A stretch of 64,000 nucleotides of DNA, taken from assembly GCF_002257565.1 (NCBI RefSeq), contig NZ_CP022736.1:186001-250000 (forward strand), in the 5' to 3' direction. Source of the DNA: Herbaspirillum sp. meg3. Its GTDB lineage: Bacteria > Pseudomonadota > Gammaproteobacteria > Burkholderiales > Burkholderiaceae_D. How positions within the stretch are numbered: position 1 is the first letter of the stretch; the number at the start of each line of letters is the position of its first letter. Position numbers and translations under genes: made by a program. The notes below the pieces were generated by a model. The model was given only the letters and a program-made list of their open reading frames with translations, ran no database searches and was not told the DNA's origin. Positions 8,997 to 16,907 of the stretch are shown here, in pieces.

Positions 8997-9050
8997 TTGA
9001 CATTTCTCTAGTAACTACTATTATGAAAGTAACTGTCCGAATGGTCGGAC
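8997..9050 (+). promoter_or_regulatory. Promoter and operator-like repeats upstream of SDR gene
   Basis: TTGACA (8997-9002) and TATTAT (9019-9024), separated by 16 bases, form a good sigma-70 promoter. AGTAACT occurs twice (9010-9016 and 9028-9034), with an 18-base offset. An inverted repeat GTCCGA-ATGG-TCGGAC follows (9035-9050). The repeats overlap and follow the -10, a position suited to a repressor such as the HxlR protein encoded downstream. Confidence 0.55.
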
Positions 9051-9071
9051 GCTACCTTTTCGGAGAATCCC

Positions 9072-9881
9072 ATGAGCAACGCAGCAAACAGCAGCAAGAA
9101 GCCCGGCACCGCACTCATCACCGGCGCATCCACCGGTATCGGTGCAACTTATGCAGACCGTCTGGCCCGCCGCGGCTACGACCTGGTATTGGTCGCACGC
9201 GACGCACAGCGTCTGGAACAAGTGGCGGAACGTCTGCGCAAAGAAACCTCGGTCAAGGTAGAGATCCTGCCTGCCGATCTGGTCAACAAAGCTGATCTGC
9301 TGAAAGTCGAGCAACGCCTGCGTACCGACGCGTCCATTACCATGCTGGTCAACAACGCCGGCATGAGCATCGCCGGCGAACTGGCTGATGGCGACATCGA
9401 CAAATACGACGCAATGATCCAACTCAATATCACCGCCGTGCTGCGTCTGGCTGCGGCTGTTGCACCGGGTTTCATCCAACGCAAAGGCGGCACGCTGATC
9501 AACCTCGCATCGGTGCTGGCGTTGGCGCCGGAGATGTTCAACGGTGCCTACAGCGGCACCAAGGCATTCGTGCTGAACCTGACCCAGTCGCTGCAAAATG
9601 AACTTGGGAAACATGGCGTGCGCGTTCAAGCCGTCCTGCCGGGCGCTACCCGCACTGAAATCTGGGAACGTTCCGGTTCCGATATCAACGCTTTTCCCGA
9701 CGCCATGGTGATGAGCGTGGACGATCTGGTCAACGCCGCACTGACTGGTCTGGATCTGGGGGAACAAGTCACCATTCCACCGCTGCCGGACGCCGGTCAA
9801 TGGGAAGCGCTGACTGCGGCGCGTCAAGCGATGGGCCCGAATCTGTCGCTCAAGAATCCGGCCGACCGCTACACCAGGTAA
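9072..9881 (+). CDS. Short-chain dehydrogenase/reductase
   Basis: A 269-residue classical SDR. The nucleotide-binding motif TGASTGIG is at residues 17-24, followed by the NNAG motif (VNNAGMS). The catalytic Ser (LASVLAL) and YSGTK tetrad are present. The substrate is not predictable; similar genes are annotated as oxidoreductases induced with HxlR regulators. It is preceded by a clear promoter and CGGAGAA ribosome-binding site. HxlR and ketopantoate-reductase-like genes follow on the same strand, probably as one transcription unit. Confidence 0.9.
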   Translation: MSNAANSSKKPGTALITGASTGIGATYADRLARRGYDLVLVARDAQRLEQVAERLRKETSVKVEILPADLVNKADLLKVEQRLRTDASITMLVNNAGMSIAGELADGDIDKYDAMIQLNITAVLRLAAAVAPGFIQRKGGTLINLASVLALAPEMFNGAYSGTKAFVLNLTQSLQNELGKHGVRVQAVLPGATRTEIWERSGSDINAFPDAMVMSVDDLVNAALTGLDLGEQVTIPPLPDAGQWEALTAARQAMGPNLSLKNPADRYTR

Positions 9882-9915
9882 TTGCACGTTAGTTCAACAG
9901 AAGCCATCACGCCGC

Positions 9916-10323
9916 ATGCGACGTCAATGTCTCGACGATCAGGATTGCCCCGTAGCCTGCACCATGCAAGTGGTGGGGGAGTGGTGGAGCATCCTGATCG
10001 TGCGCGATTGCCTGCGTGGTTTGACCCGTTTCGACCAGTTTCAGAAAAATCTGGCAATATCGCCCAACATGCTGGCGCGTCGACTGCAGACGCTGGTCGA
10101 CGCCGGCCTGCTTGAACGCCGCCAATATCGCCAACATCCGCCGCGCTACGAATACCTGCTGACCGACCGCGGCCGTGATTTCCGAATTGTGATCGCGGCA
10201 ATGTACGACTGGGGGTTGCGCAATTTCGGCGATCCGGCCCAGCGGATCAGGCAAGGCAGTGCGGACGATTATTTGCAGGCGCGAATGCAGCGACAGATTC
10301 AGGAAAACAACGAGGAGACATGA
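9916..10323 (+). CDS. HxlR-family transcriptional regulator
   Basis: A 135-residue winged-helix regulator. The HxlR signature CPVACTMQVVGEWWSILIVRD (from about residue 11) is followed by FDQFQKNLAISPNMLARRL. It has three N-terminal cysteines (residues 5, 11 and 15), where redox- or electrophile-sensing HxlR proteins such as YodB/HypR carry their sensor cysteine. It lies 34 bases after the SDR gene, and its stop overlaps the next start (ATGA at 10320-10323). It probably regulates this operon through the repeats at 9010-9050. Confidence 0.9.
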   Translation: MRRQCLDDQDCPVACTMQVVGEWWSILIVRDCLRGLTRFDQFQKNLAISPNMLARRLQTLVDAGLLERRQYRQHPPRYEYLLTDRGRDFRIVIAAMYDWGLRNFGDPAQRIRQGSADDYLQARMQRQIQENNEET

Positions 10324-11255
10324 AGATGCAAACTTTGGTCGTGGGCGCCGGTGCAGTCGGCGGATATTTTGGTGGCCGCATGCTGGCTGCCGGACGCAAC
10401 GTGACATTTCTGGTGCGCGAAAAACGTGCAAAGCTATTGGCTCGACACGGTTTGCAGATCAAGAGTCCGGTGGGCGATCTCACACTGACTAATCCACCGA
10501 CCGTCCTCAAAGAAAACCTGACGAAGCATTACGACCTGATCATCCTCAGCTGCAAAGCCTACGATCTGGCAGACGCCATTGAATCCTTCGCCGCTGCAGT
10601 GGGGCAGCAGACAGTGATTTTGCCACTGCTCAACGGCATGCAACACGTGGATATTCTGTCGCAGCGTTTTGGCGCGGAAAAAATCCTGGGCGGCCAATGT
10701 GTCATCGCCAGCACCATCGATGCCGATGGCGCGATCAAACATCTGAATACCTTCCACGGCATGACCTTCGGCGAACGTGACGGCACATCCTCGCCGCGCC
10801 TCGCGCAGATCGAAAAAGAAATCGCAGGCGCCGGCTTTGATGTCAACGTCAGCACGACTATTCTGCAATCGATGTGGGAGAAATGGATCATGCTGGCATC
10901 GCTGGCAGGCAGCACCAGCCTGATGCGCTCCACTGTCGGGGACATTCTGCAAGCGCCCGGCGGCGAACAATTCATCACTGCCTTGCTGGAAGAAAACGCC
11001 GCTATCGCCGCCGCGAATGGGCATGCACCGGGTGGCCCTTTCTACGAGCGTACGCGCAAGATGCTGACTGAAGCAGGCTCGACGCTGACCGCTTCCATGT
11101 TCCGCGACATCAGCAACAACGCGCGCATCGAAGCCGATCACATCATCGGCGATCTACTGCGCCGCGGACGCGAAGTCAAGACCAAAACCGACCTCTTGCA
11201 AGTCGTCTATACCCATCTTAAAACTTACGAAGCGCGTAATCAGCGCGAAGCTTGA
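10320..11255 (+). CDS. Ketopantoate reductase-family (PanE/ApbA) oxidoreductase
   Basis: A 311-residue NAD(P)H-dependent enzyme of the 2-dehydropantoate 2-reductase family. The Rossmann motif is VVGAGAVGGYFGGRM (about residues 6-20). The catalytic lysine is in MWEKWIMLASLAG. The asparagines that follow this lysine in true PanE and bind ketopantoate are not present; the segment reads WIMLASLAGSTSLM. This is therefore probably a paralogue acting on another 2-oxo or 3-oxo substrate, not the pantothenate enzyme. It overlaps the HxlR gene by four bases, so it is translationally coupled. Confidence 0.82.
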   Translation: MKMQTLVVGAGAVGGYFGGRMLAAGRNVTFLVREKRAKLLARHGLQIKSPVGDLTLTNPPTVLKENLTKHYDLIILSCKAYDLADAIESFAAAVGQQTVILPLLNGMQHVDILSQRFGAEKILGGQCVIASTIDADGAIKHLNTFHGMTFGERDGTSSPRLAQIEKEIAGAGFDVNVSTTILQSMWEKWIMLASLAGSTSLMRSTVGDILQAPGGEQFITALLEENAAIAAANGHAPGGPFYERTRKMLTEAGSTLTASMFRDISNNARIEADHIIGDLLRRGREVKTKTDLLQVVYTHLKTYEARNQREA

Positions 11256-11270
11256 TGACGCGTTGAGTTT

Positions 11271-11345
11271 CTCCGTCGTCCCAGCGAACGCGGGACTCCA
11301 GTGCCGTACGGCTCGCTGATGCGACACTGGATCCGGCTTTCGTCA
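11271..11345. repeat. REP-like palindromic intergenic element
   Basis: Two adjoining dyads follow the ketopantoate-reductase-like gene. GTCCC-a-GCG-aa-CGC-GGGAC lies at 11278-11296. TCCAGTGCCG (11297-11306) pairs with CGACACTGGA (11322-11331) with one mismatch. The layout resembles the dispersed elements of betaproteobacteria that contain CGCGGGA-TCCAGTG, and it lies between convergent genes. It may also serve as a terminator, although no T run follows. Confidence 0.5.
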
Positions 11346-11372
11346 GGAAGACCGCGATATAGATTTACTGTC

Positions 11373-12851
11373 TTACCAACCGCCGCCCAGCGAGCGGAAT
11401 GTCGTCACCGCAGCACGCGCATCATCGGCACGCACCTGCGCCAACTGATCGCGCGCATGCAGCAGCAGGCGATCTTCTTCCAGTACCTCCGTCAAGCTAA
11501 GAGCGCCCCCCTGATAGGCATCTTGTGCCGCAGTACGCGCGCGTTGGCGGGCGGCGACTTCGTCGGTCAGCTCCGTACTTTGTTTCTCCAGCTGTACCAG
11601 CGTGACGATAGAGTTTTCCACGTCTTCAGTGGCGCGCAGGATAGCCTGGCGATACCGAGCCAGCGCTTCCTGATTGGCTCCTTTGGTGCGCGCGACTTCG
11701 GCATCGATGCGGCCAAAATCGAACAAGCGCCAACGCAGCCCTAACGCGGCTTGCGGCTGGAAGCTGTTGGAAGTGAACAAGCCACCCGCGCCGAGGCTTT
11801 CAAATCCCAGCAAGGCCGACAACGACAGCTTGGGGTAATACTCCGACATCGCCACGCCGATGCGAGCATTGGAAGCCGCTAGACGGCGTTCTGCCGCCAG
11901 CACATCCGGACGACGGCGCAGCAGCGCGGCGCTGCCGTCGGCAACGGTGATGGCAGGGACTGTCGCAACGGTCGCCATCGTCGGTGCGTCGTCGCGCAAT
12001 TCCTTGGCATAGGTTCCCGGCACCGCACCCATCAGAACATCGAGGCGATTGAGTTGGCGTTCCAGTTCAATACGCAGCGGCGGGATTCCCGATCGTGCCT
12101 GCGCCAGCTGCGCTTCGGCCAGGGCGCTTTCACGCTGGTTCGACATGCCGTCGCGCAGACGCAGACGAACCAGGTCGAGCAGCTTGCTGGTGGTCTGTAC
12201 TTGATCTTCCGCAATACGCAGACGGGATTGCGCGCTGCGAATGCGGAAGTAAGCATCAGCTGCCTCAGCAACAATAGAAATGCGCACGCCCAGATGATCG
12301 GCCTCGGCGGCGTCGCGTTCCGCGTCGGCGGCTTCTGCGCCGCGCTTCAATGAACCTGCCAGATCCAGTTCCCAGCTCGCGCCGACGCCGACGTCATACA
12401 GCGTCTGCGTACGTTCATAACCGGGAAAGCTGCTGGCTATTTTGCCGAGCGGACTATTCAGCGATTGTCTGGCGCGCGCCGCCTCACTTTCGACACCGAC
12501 TTGCGGGCGGCGCTGTGCACCAGCTTCTTGTGCTGCGGCGCGGGCTTGCTCAACACGTGCAACGGAAGCGGCAAGATCAAGGTTCTGCTCAATCGCGCGC
12601 TGCACGACACGGCTCAGCACCGGGTCGTTGAAACCCTTCCACCATTCATCCAGTTGCGGCATAGGCGCAGCAACTGAACCAGTTGCATTCCGTTGCGCCA
12701 GCAGGCCGGCATTGTGGAACGCACCACCGGTTACTGCCGGCGTCAGGTAATCGGGGCCGCTGGCGCAGCCCGTCAGAAATAAGCCGACCGCCAGCGCTAC
12801 CGCGCTCAGGCTTGCCGATCCCCTCAGTGTGTTGCCGTCCGTTGCTGCCAT
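11373..12851 (-). CDS. Efflux outer-membrane lipoprotein, NodT/OprM type
   Basis: A 492-residue TolC-like channel subunit. A signal peptide with lipobox LTGC (Cys29) is followed by the SGPDYLTP motif typical of the NodT family. Two OEP repeats occupy about residues 60-270 and 290-485, with the LLRRRPDVLAAERRLAASNARIGVA segment linking them. It should form the outer-membrane duct for the EmrA/EmrB pump encoded divergently at 13087-15812. GGGAG lies 6 bases before the start. Confidence 0.93.
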   Translation of the reverse strand: MAATDGNTLRGSASLSAVALAVGLFLTGCASGPDYLTPAVTGGAFHNAGLLAQRNATGSVAAPMPQLDEWWKGFNDPVLSRVVQRAIEQNLDLAASVARVEQARAAAQEAGAQRRPQVGVESEAARARQSLNSPLGKIASSFPGYERTQTLYDVGVGASWELDLAGSLKRGAEAADAERDAAEADHLGVRISIVAEAADAYFRIRSAQSRLRIAEDQVQTTSKLLDLVRLRLRDGMSNQRESALAEAQLAQARSGIPPLRIELERQLNRLDVLMGAVPGTYAKELRDDAPTMATVATVPAITVADGSAALLRRRPDVLAAERRLAASNARIGVAMSEYYPKLSLSALLGFESLGAGGLFTSNSFQPQAALGLRWRLFDFGRIDAEVARTKGANQEALARYRQAILRATEDVENSIVTLVQLEKQSTELTDEVAARQRARTAAQDAYQGGALSLTEVLEEDRLLLHARDQLAQVRADDARAAVTTFRSLGGGW

Positions 12852-12910
12852 TGCTGACTCCCTTTGAAAAATCCGATTTTTGATTGGCTTCGAAAAGTTA
12901 CTTGCAAAAT

Positions 12911-12937
12911 GATAGTGTCTAGTTTAATCTAACTATC
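12911..12937. promoter_or_regulatory. Operator-like inverted repeats between NodT and EmrA genes
   Basis: GATAGT (12911-12916) is inverted as ACTATC (12932-12937). Nested inside, TAGTT-TAATCT-AACTA spans 12920-12935. This AT-rich element lies in the 235-base divergent promoter region, 60 bases from the lipoprotein start, and looks like a MarR- or TetR-type operator. No regulator gene is adjacent, so the repressor must be encoded elsewhere. Confidence 0.45.
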
Positions 12938-13086
12938 AAAATGAAAGCAACTGGCAATCTGAAATATTTTCTACGGCCGCAACAGCTTGTCGGCCAAGGA
13001 TTTCAGGGCATCAGAACGGGCATGACAACGGCATTTTTTATAACCGGCCCCGCGCGGGCTTATCGATAGAAAGACTGGGGTACAAC

Positions 13087-14211
13087 ATGAGCAATCCAAC
13101 AAGTGTTGCGTCGGGGAGCGACATCGGGCAGCACGCCGGCACACAACAAAAAGGCAAAGGCGGGGTGGTGAAGATCCTTGTGGCGGTCGTCGTGATTGCG
13201 GCCATCATCGGTTATCTGATCTACTGGTTTGCTGAAGGGCGTTATTGGGAACACACCGACGACGCCTATGTCGGCGGCGACATCACGGTGATTGCCCCCA
13301 AGGTGCCGGGCAACATCGCGCAAGTGCTGGTGACCGACAACCAGCGGGTCAAAGCCGGTGACTTGCTGATCAAACTGGATGACCGCGACTACGTTGCCGT
13401 ATTGAACAAACTGAAAGCCGCCGTGCAGGCGCAGGAAGCCACACTAGCCAATATCGACGCCGAGCGTCGCTTGCAGGAAGCCGTGATCGAGCAAAACAAG
13501 GCAGGCGTCGTCGCCACGAATGCCGAGACATCGCGTGCTCATGACGATCAGACCCGCTATCAGAGCCTGTCGTCGAAGGCCGCAGTGTCGGTGCAGAGTT
13601 TCCAGAAAGCCGATGCCGACTATAAGCAGGCCGTCGCCAATGGACAGAAGGCGCAAGCCGGTCTGAATGCGGCGCAACGTCAGATCGATGTACTGGCAAC
13701 GCAAAAGCAAAGAGCGCAGGCGGCACTGCAGCAAGCCATCGCGGAACGCAATCTTGCCGAGCTGAATGTGGCCTACACCGAACTGCGCGCGCCGGTTGAC
13801 GGTGTGGTCGGCAACCGCCGTGCACGTCTTGGCGCGTATGCGGCGACCGGTGCGCAATTGTTGTCGGTGGTGCCGGCGCAAGGTCTGTGGGTCGATGCCA
13901 ATTTCAAGGAAAGTCAGATTGCCCATTTCCAGACCGGGATGGCAGTGAAGATCAAGGCGGACGTCTTGCCCGGTGAAACTTTCGAAGGCCATGTCGCCAG
14001 CATTGCACCGGCAACCGGTGCGCAATTCAGTATCCTGCCGGCGGAAAATGCCACAGGTAACTTCACCAAGATCGTTCAGCGCGTGCCGGTACGTATTTTG
14101 CTCGATGGTGAAGCTGCTCGGCTCGGTAAGCTGCGTCCCGGTCTGTCGGTAACGGCGGAAGTCGATGAGCGCATGCCTGCCTCTGAAGGCAGCAAAGCCA
14201 AGCGGAGCTGA
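13087..14211 (+). CDS. HlyD/EmrA-type membrane fusion protein
   Basis: A 374-residue periplasmic adaptor. It has a short cytoplasmic N-terminus, one membrane helix (about residues 28-48), then the family signature TDDAYVGGDITVIAPKVPG that opens the lipoyl half-motif. An alpha-helical coiled-coil hairpin (about 100-200) and the second lipoyl half-motif (APVDGVVGNRRARLG) follow. It links the EmrB transporter encoded 2 bases downstream to the outer-membrane lipoprotein encoded divergently. Confidence 0.93.
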   Translation: MSNPTSVASGSDIGQHAGTQQKGKGGVVKILVAVVVIAAIIGYLIYWFAEGRYWEHTDDAYVGGDITVIAPKVPGNIAQVLVTDNQRVKAGDLLIKLDDRDYVAVLNKLKAAVQAQEATLANIDAERRLQEAVIEQNKAGVVATNAETSRAHDDQTRYQSLSSKAAVSVQSFQKADADYKQAVANGQKAQAGLNAAQRQIDVLATQKQRAQAALQQAIAERNLAELNVAYTELRAPVDGVVGNRRARLGAYAATGAQLLSVVPAQGLWVDANFKESQIAHFQTGMAVKIKADVLPGETFEGHVASIAPATGAQFSILPAENATGNFTKIVQRVPVRILLDGEAARLGKLRPGLSVTAEVDERMPASEGSKAKRS

Positions 14212-14213
14212 GC

Positions 14214-15812
14214 ATGAGTGCCGTCGCCAGCACTACCATGGCACCACCTCAGGCATCGCCCGCAGAGCTGACGCAAAAGGCAAAGATCCTTGCCTTCGCC
14301 ACCATGTGTGTCGGCATGTTCATCGCCCTGATCGATATCCAGATCGTCTCCGCCTCGCTGGCAGACATCGGCGGCGGCTTGTCGGCCGGTGCGGATGAAA
14401 CCGCCTGGGTGCAGACCAGCTACCTGATCGCCGAAATCATCGTCATTCCCCTGTCAGGCTGGTTGGCGCGGGTGATGTCGACACGCTGGCTGTTCAGCGC
14501 GTCAGCGGTGGGCTTTACCGTCGCCAGCATGTTGTGCGGCATGGCCTGGGACATCAACAGCATGATCTTTTTCCGGGCGCTGCAAGGTTTCCTCGGTGGT
14601 TCGATGATCCCGATGGTGTTCACCTCGGCGTTCTTTTATTTCTCCGGCCATCAGCGTGTGATCGCAGCGGCAACCGTCGGTGCGCTGTCATCGCTGGCGC
14701 CCACGCTCGGCCCCACGGTCGGTGGTTGGATCACCAGCAATTACTCGTGGCACTGGCTGTTCTTCATCAATCTCGTGCCGGGTATTTTCGTCGCGGTGGT
14801 CGTGCCGATGCTGGTGCGTATCGACAAGCCCAATCTGTCGCTGCTCAAAGGCGCCGACTATCTCGGCATGATCTTGCTGGCAGCCAGTCTGGGCTGTCTG
14901 GAATATTCGCTGGAAGAAGGTCCGCGATTGGGCTGGATGGGCGACGACATCATCCGGACGACAGTCTGGATCTCCATCATCGCCGGCGTCGCGTTCGTCT
15001 GGCGCAGCCTGACCTATGCCAACCCGGTTGTCGATCTGCGCGCGCTCAAGGATCGCAACTTTGCGCTCGGCTGTTTCTTCTCGTTCGTGACGGGGATCGG
15101 CATCTTCGCCACGGTATATCTGACGCCGGTATTCCTGGCGCATGTGCGGGGCTTCAGCGCATTGGATATTGGTCTGGCGATTTTCGCCACCGGCTTGTTC
15201 CAGATTTGTGCGATTCCGTTTTACACCTATCTCGGACGTCGTGTCGATCTGCGCTGGCTGATGATGTTCGGTATGGCATGTTTCGCATTGAGTATGTGGA
15301 ACTTCACACCGATCACGCATGACTGGGGTTGGCGCGAGCTGATGTTGCCGCAGGCCTTGCGTGGTTTTGCGCAGCAGTTTGCGGTGGCGCCGGTGGTGAC
15401 GCTGACGCTCGGTGCGCTCAAGCCGGAACGCTTGAAACAGGCTTCGGGTCTGTTCAACCTCATGCGCAATCTTGGCGGTGCGATCGGTATTGCGGTGTGC
15501 GGCACCATCCTCAACGATCGCACCAATCTGCACTTTTTGCGTTTGGCTGAACATCTCAACAGCGCCAACGAATCCATGAACAACCTCGTGCAAAACACCG
15601 GCGCCAATATGCTGGCATGGGGACTCGATGGCGGCAGCGCACCGACCGGTGCCTTGCAGCAGTTGTGGCGGCTGACCATGCGCGAAGCACAGACACAGAC
15701 CTTCGCCGATGCCTTCCTTGCGGTGATGGTGTGCTTCCTGGTGGCGATTGTGCTGATCCCGTTCATGCACAAAGTGGCGCCGCCCAAAGCGCCATCAGCC
15801 GACGCGCATTGA
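14214..15812 (+). CDS. DHA2-family (EmrB/QacA) multidrug MFS transporter
   Basis: A 532-residue, 14-helix drug:H+ antiporter. The TM1 motif with an acidic residue (ALIDIQIVSASL), antiporter motif C in TM5 (LGPTVGGWI) and the EmrB-type C-terminus are visible. It starts 2 bases after emrA-like stop, so translation is coupled. With the divergent NodT lipoprotein it makes a complete EmrAB-TolC-like exporter. The drug range cannot be told. Confidence 0.93.
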   Translation: MSAVASTTMAPPQASPAELTQKAKILAFATMCVGMFIALIDIQIVSASLADIGGGLSAGADETAWVQTSYLIAEIIVIPLSGWLARVMSTRWLFSASAVGFTVASMLCGMAWDINSMIFFRALQGFLGGSMIPMVFTSAFFYFSGHQRVIAAATVGALSSLAPTLGPTVGGWITSNYSWHWLFFINLVPGIFVAVVVPMLVRIDKPNLSLLKGADYLGMILLAASLGCLEYSLEEGPRLGWMGDDIIRTTVWISIIAGVAFVWRSLTYANPVVDLRALKDRNFALGCFFSFVTGIGIFATVYLTPVFLAHVRGFSALDIGLAIFATGLFQICAIPFYTYLGRRVDLRWLMMFGMACFALSMWNFTPITHDWGWRELMLPQALRGFAQQFAVAPVVTLTLGALKPERLKQASGLFNLMRNLGGAIGIAVCGTILNDRTNLHFLRLAEHLNSANESMNNLVQNTGANMLAWGLDGGSAPTGALQQLWRLTMREAQTQTFADAFLAVMVCFLVAIVLIPFMHKVAPPKAPSADAH

Positions 15813-15816
15813 TGTT

Positions 15817-16695
15817 CTAGATTGGTTCCGCCGGCGCCATGCGCTGGCGAGCCAACTGGGCGGAGCTCTGCCGTACCGCCCAGCGGACCGGCTTCGCCGC
15901 GACCGTGACTGCCCGTTGCAGCATTGCCTGCTGTAAGGGGCGCAGCGGTCTTACCCCGAGCTGCAGCTTGGCCCAGTCCGGCAGCATATCAACGCCGGCG
16001 CGCATCATCAGCCGTGTCCACGGTACCGCCAGCGCATTCGGCGCGGGTGCGTTCATCACCAGTTCCAGGGTCTTCAGCGTGCGTGCGTCGCAATGCAATT
16101 GCGGCCGTATCTTTTCTATGTAGCTGTCCATGTCCGTCAGCGTGCGCGGCACATTTCTTGCTCCGAGTTGTTCGGCGATCAGGGCGATTTCATCGAGGTA
16201 CTGGTTCTGTTGTGCCACGCCCAGTTGCGGATTGCGATAACGCAAATACGCGCGCAGGAAATTTGATACTTCCGCCACATGTACCCAGGTCAGCAAATCC
16301 GGATCGTCGGCTGAATAGGCGCGACCATCCGGCGCGAAGCCGCGTACACCGCTGTGAATACGACGCACGAGGGCGATCAGCTTCTCAGCATCCTGACGAT
16401 TGCCATAGGTCGTTCCTGCGATAAACTGCGCGGTGCGTCGCAGGCGACCAAGCATATCTTGCTGAAATGTGGAATGATCCCACACGCCGGCCAGCGCTAA
16501 CGGGTGCAACATCTGCATCAGGAGCGCGCTGACGCCGCCGATCAGCATCGCAGTAAAGTCGCTGTGCACCAGCCAGGCGACAGAATCCGGGCCGAACAGG
16601 CCGGGGTCGCCCAGGGGATAGCGAAAATCAGGGCTGCCGGGAGGGCGGCTGATGCTGATCACGCTGGCTTCGATACGGGTGCGTAGTAATTCCAT
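15817..16695 (-). CDS. Oxygenase MpaB-family (DUF2236) protein
   Basis: A 292-residue protein with the DUF2236 signature: LLMQMLHPLALAGVWDHS, then GVRGFAPDGRAYSADDPDLLTWVHV (in parts), with the conserved His and Asp/Arg residues associated with a heme-type site in latex-clearing-protein and MpaB relatives. No signal peptide is seen. It converges on the EmrB gene with only 4 bases between stop codons and is divergent from the RND operon. A role in oxidative cleavage is known only for distant relatives; the substrate here is unknown. Confidence 0.8.
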   Translation of the reverse strand: MELLRTRIEASVISISRPPGSPDFRYPLGDPGLFGPDSVAWLVHSDFTAMLIGGVSALLMQMLHPLALAGVWDHSTFQQDMLGRLRRTAQFIAGTTYGNRQDAEKLIALVRRIHSGVRGFAPDGRAYSADDPDLLTWVHVAEVSNFLRAYLRYRNPQLGVAQQNQYLDEIALIAEQLGARNVPRTLTDMDSYIEKIRPQLHCDARTLKTLELVMNAPAPNALAVPWTRLMMRAGVDMLPDWAKLQLGVRPLRPLQQAMLQRAVTVAAKPVRWAVRQSSAQLARQRMAPAEPI

Positions 16696-16750
16696 GGCTT
16701 GGTCGGAGGCGGCGGGGCGGAGAAATGAAATGGTAAGGCTTTTGTCGATT

Positions 16751-16848
16751 GCGCGCAGAAAGACGACAAAAGAGGGAAGAAAAGAACAAAAACGAACAAA
16801 AACGAACGAAAAAAGAGCAAGAGAAGAAGAAAAAGGCGCAAGAGCAGG
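16751..16848. other. 98-base thymine-free, purine-rich tract
   Basis: The plus strand has no T between 16751 and 16848. It is mostly A and G, with repeats of AACGAACAAA around 16791-16808. It lies between the divergent DUF2236 and RND genes, just upstream of a TATAAT-like -10 at 16873-16878. It may act as an A-tract/UP element for the RND promoter, or as a pyrimidine-only leader of the divergent gene. Confidence 0.6.
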
Positions 16849-16907
16849 TGCTTTGCAGCAAATTATTCTGAGTATAATAAAAGTCTCATTTCAGGGAACC
16901 AAAGTTC

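Noticed and set aside
10320..11255. Assignment as the pantothenate-pathway panE
   Set aside because: The asparagines that bind ketopantoate after the catalytic lysine are not present, so only the family name was used.
16628..16861. Phe/Leu-rich minus-strand ORFs across the T-free tract
   Set aside because: The hydrophobic composition is a trivial result of the A/G-rich complement, and they overlap the start of the DUF2236 gene.
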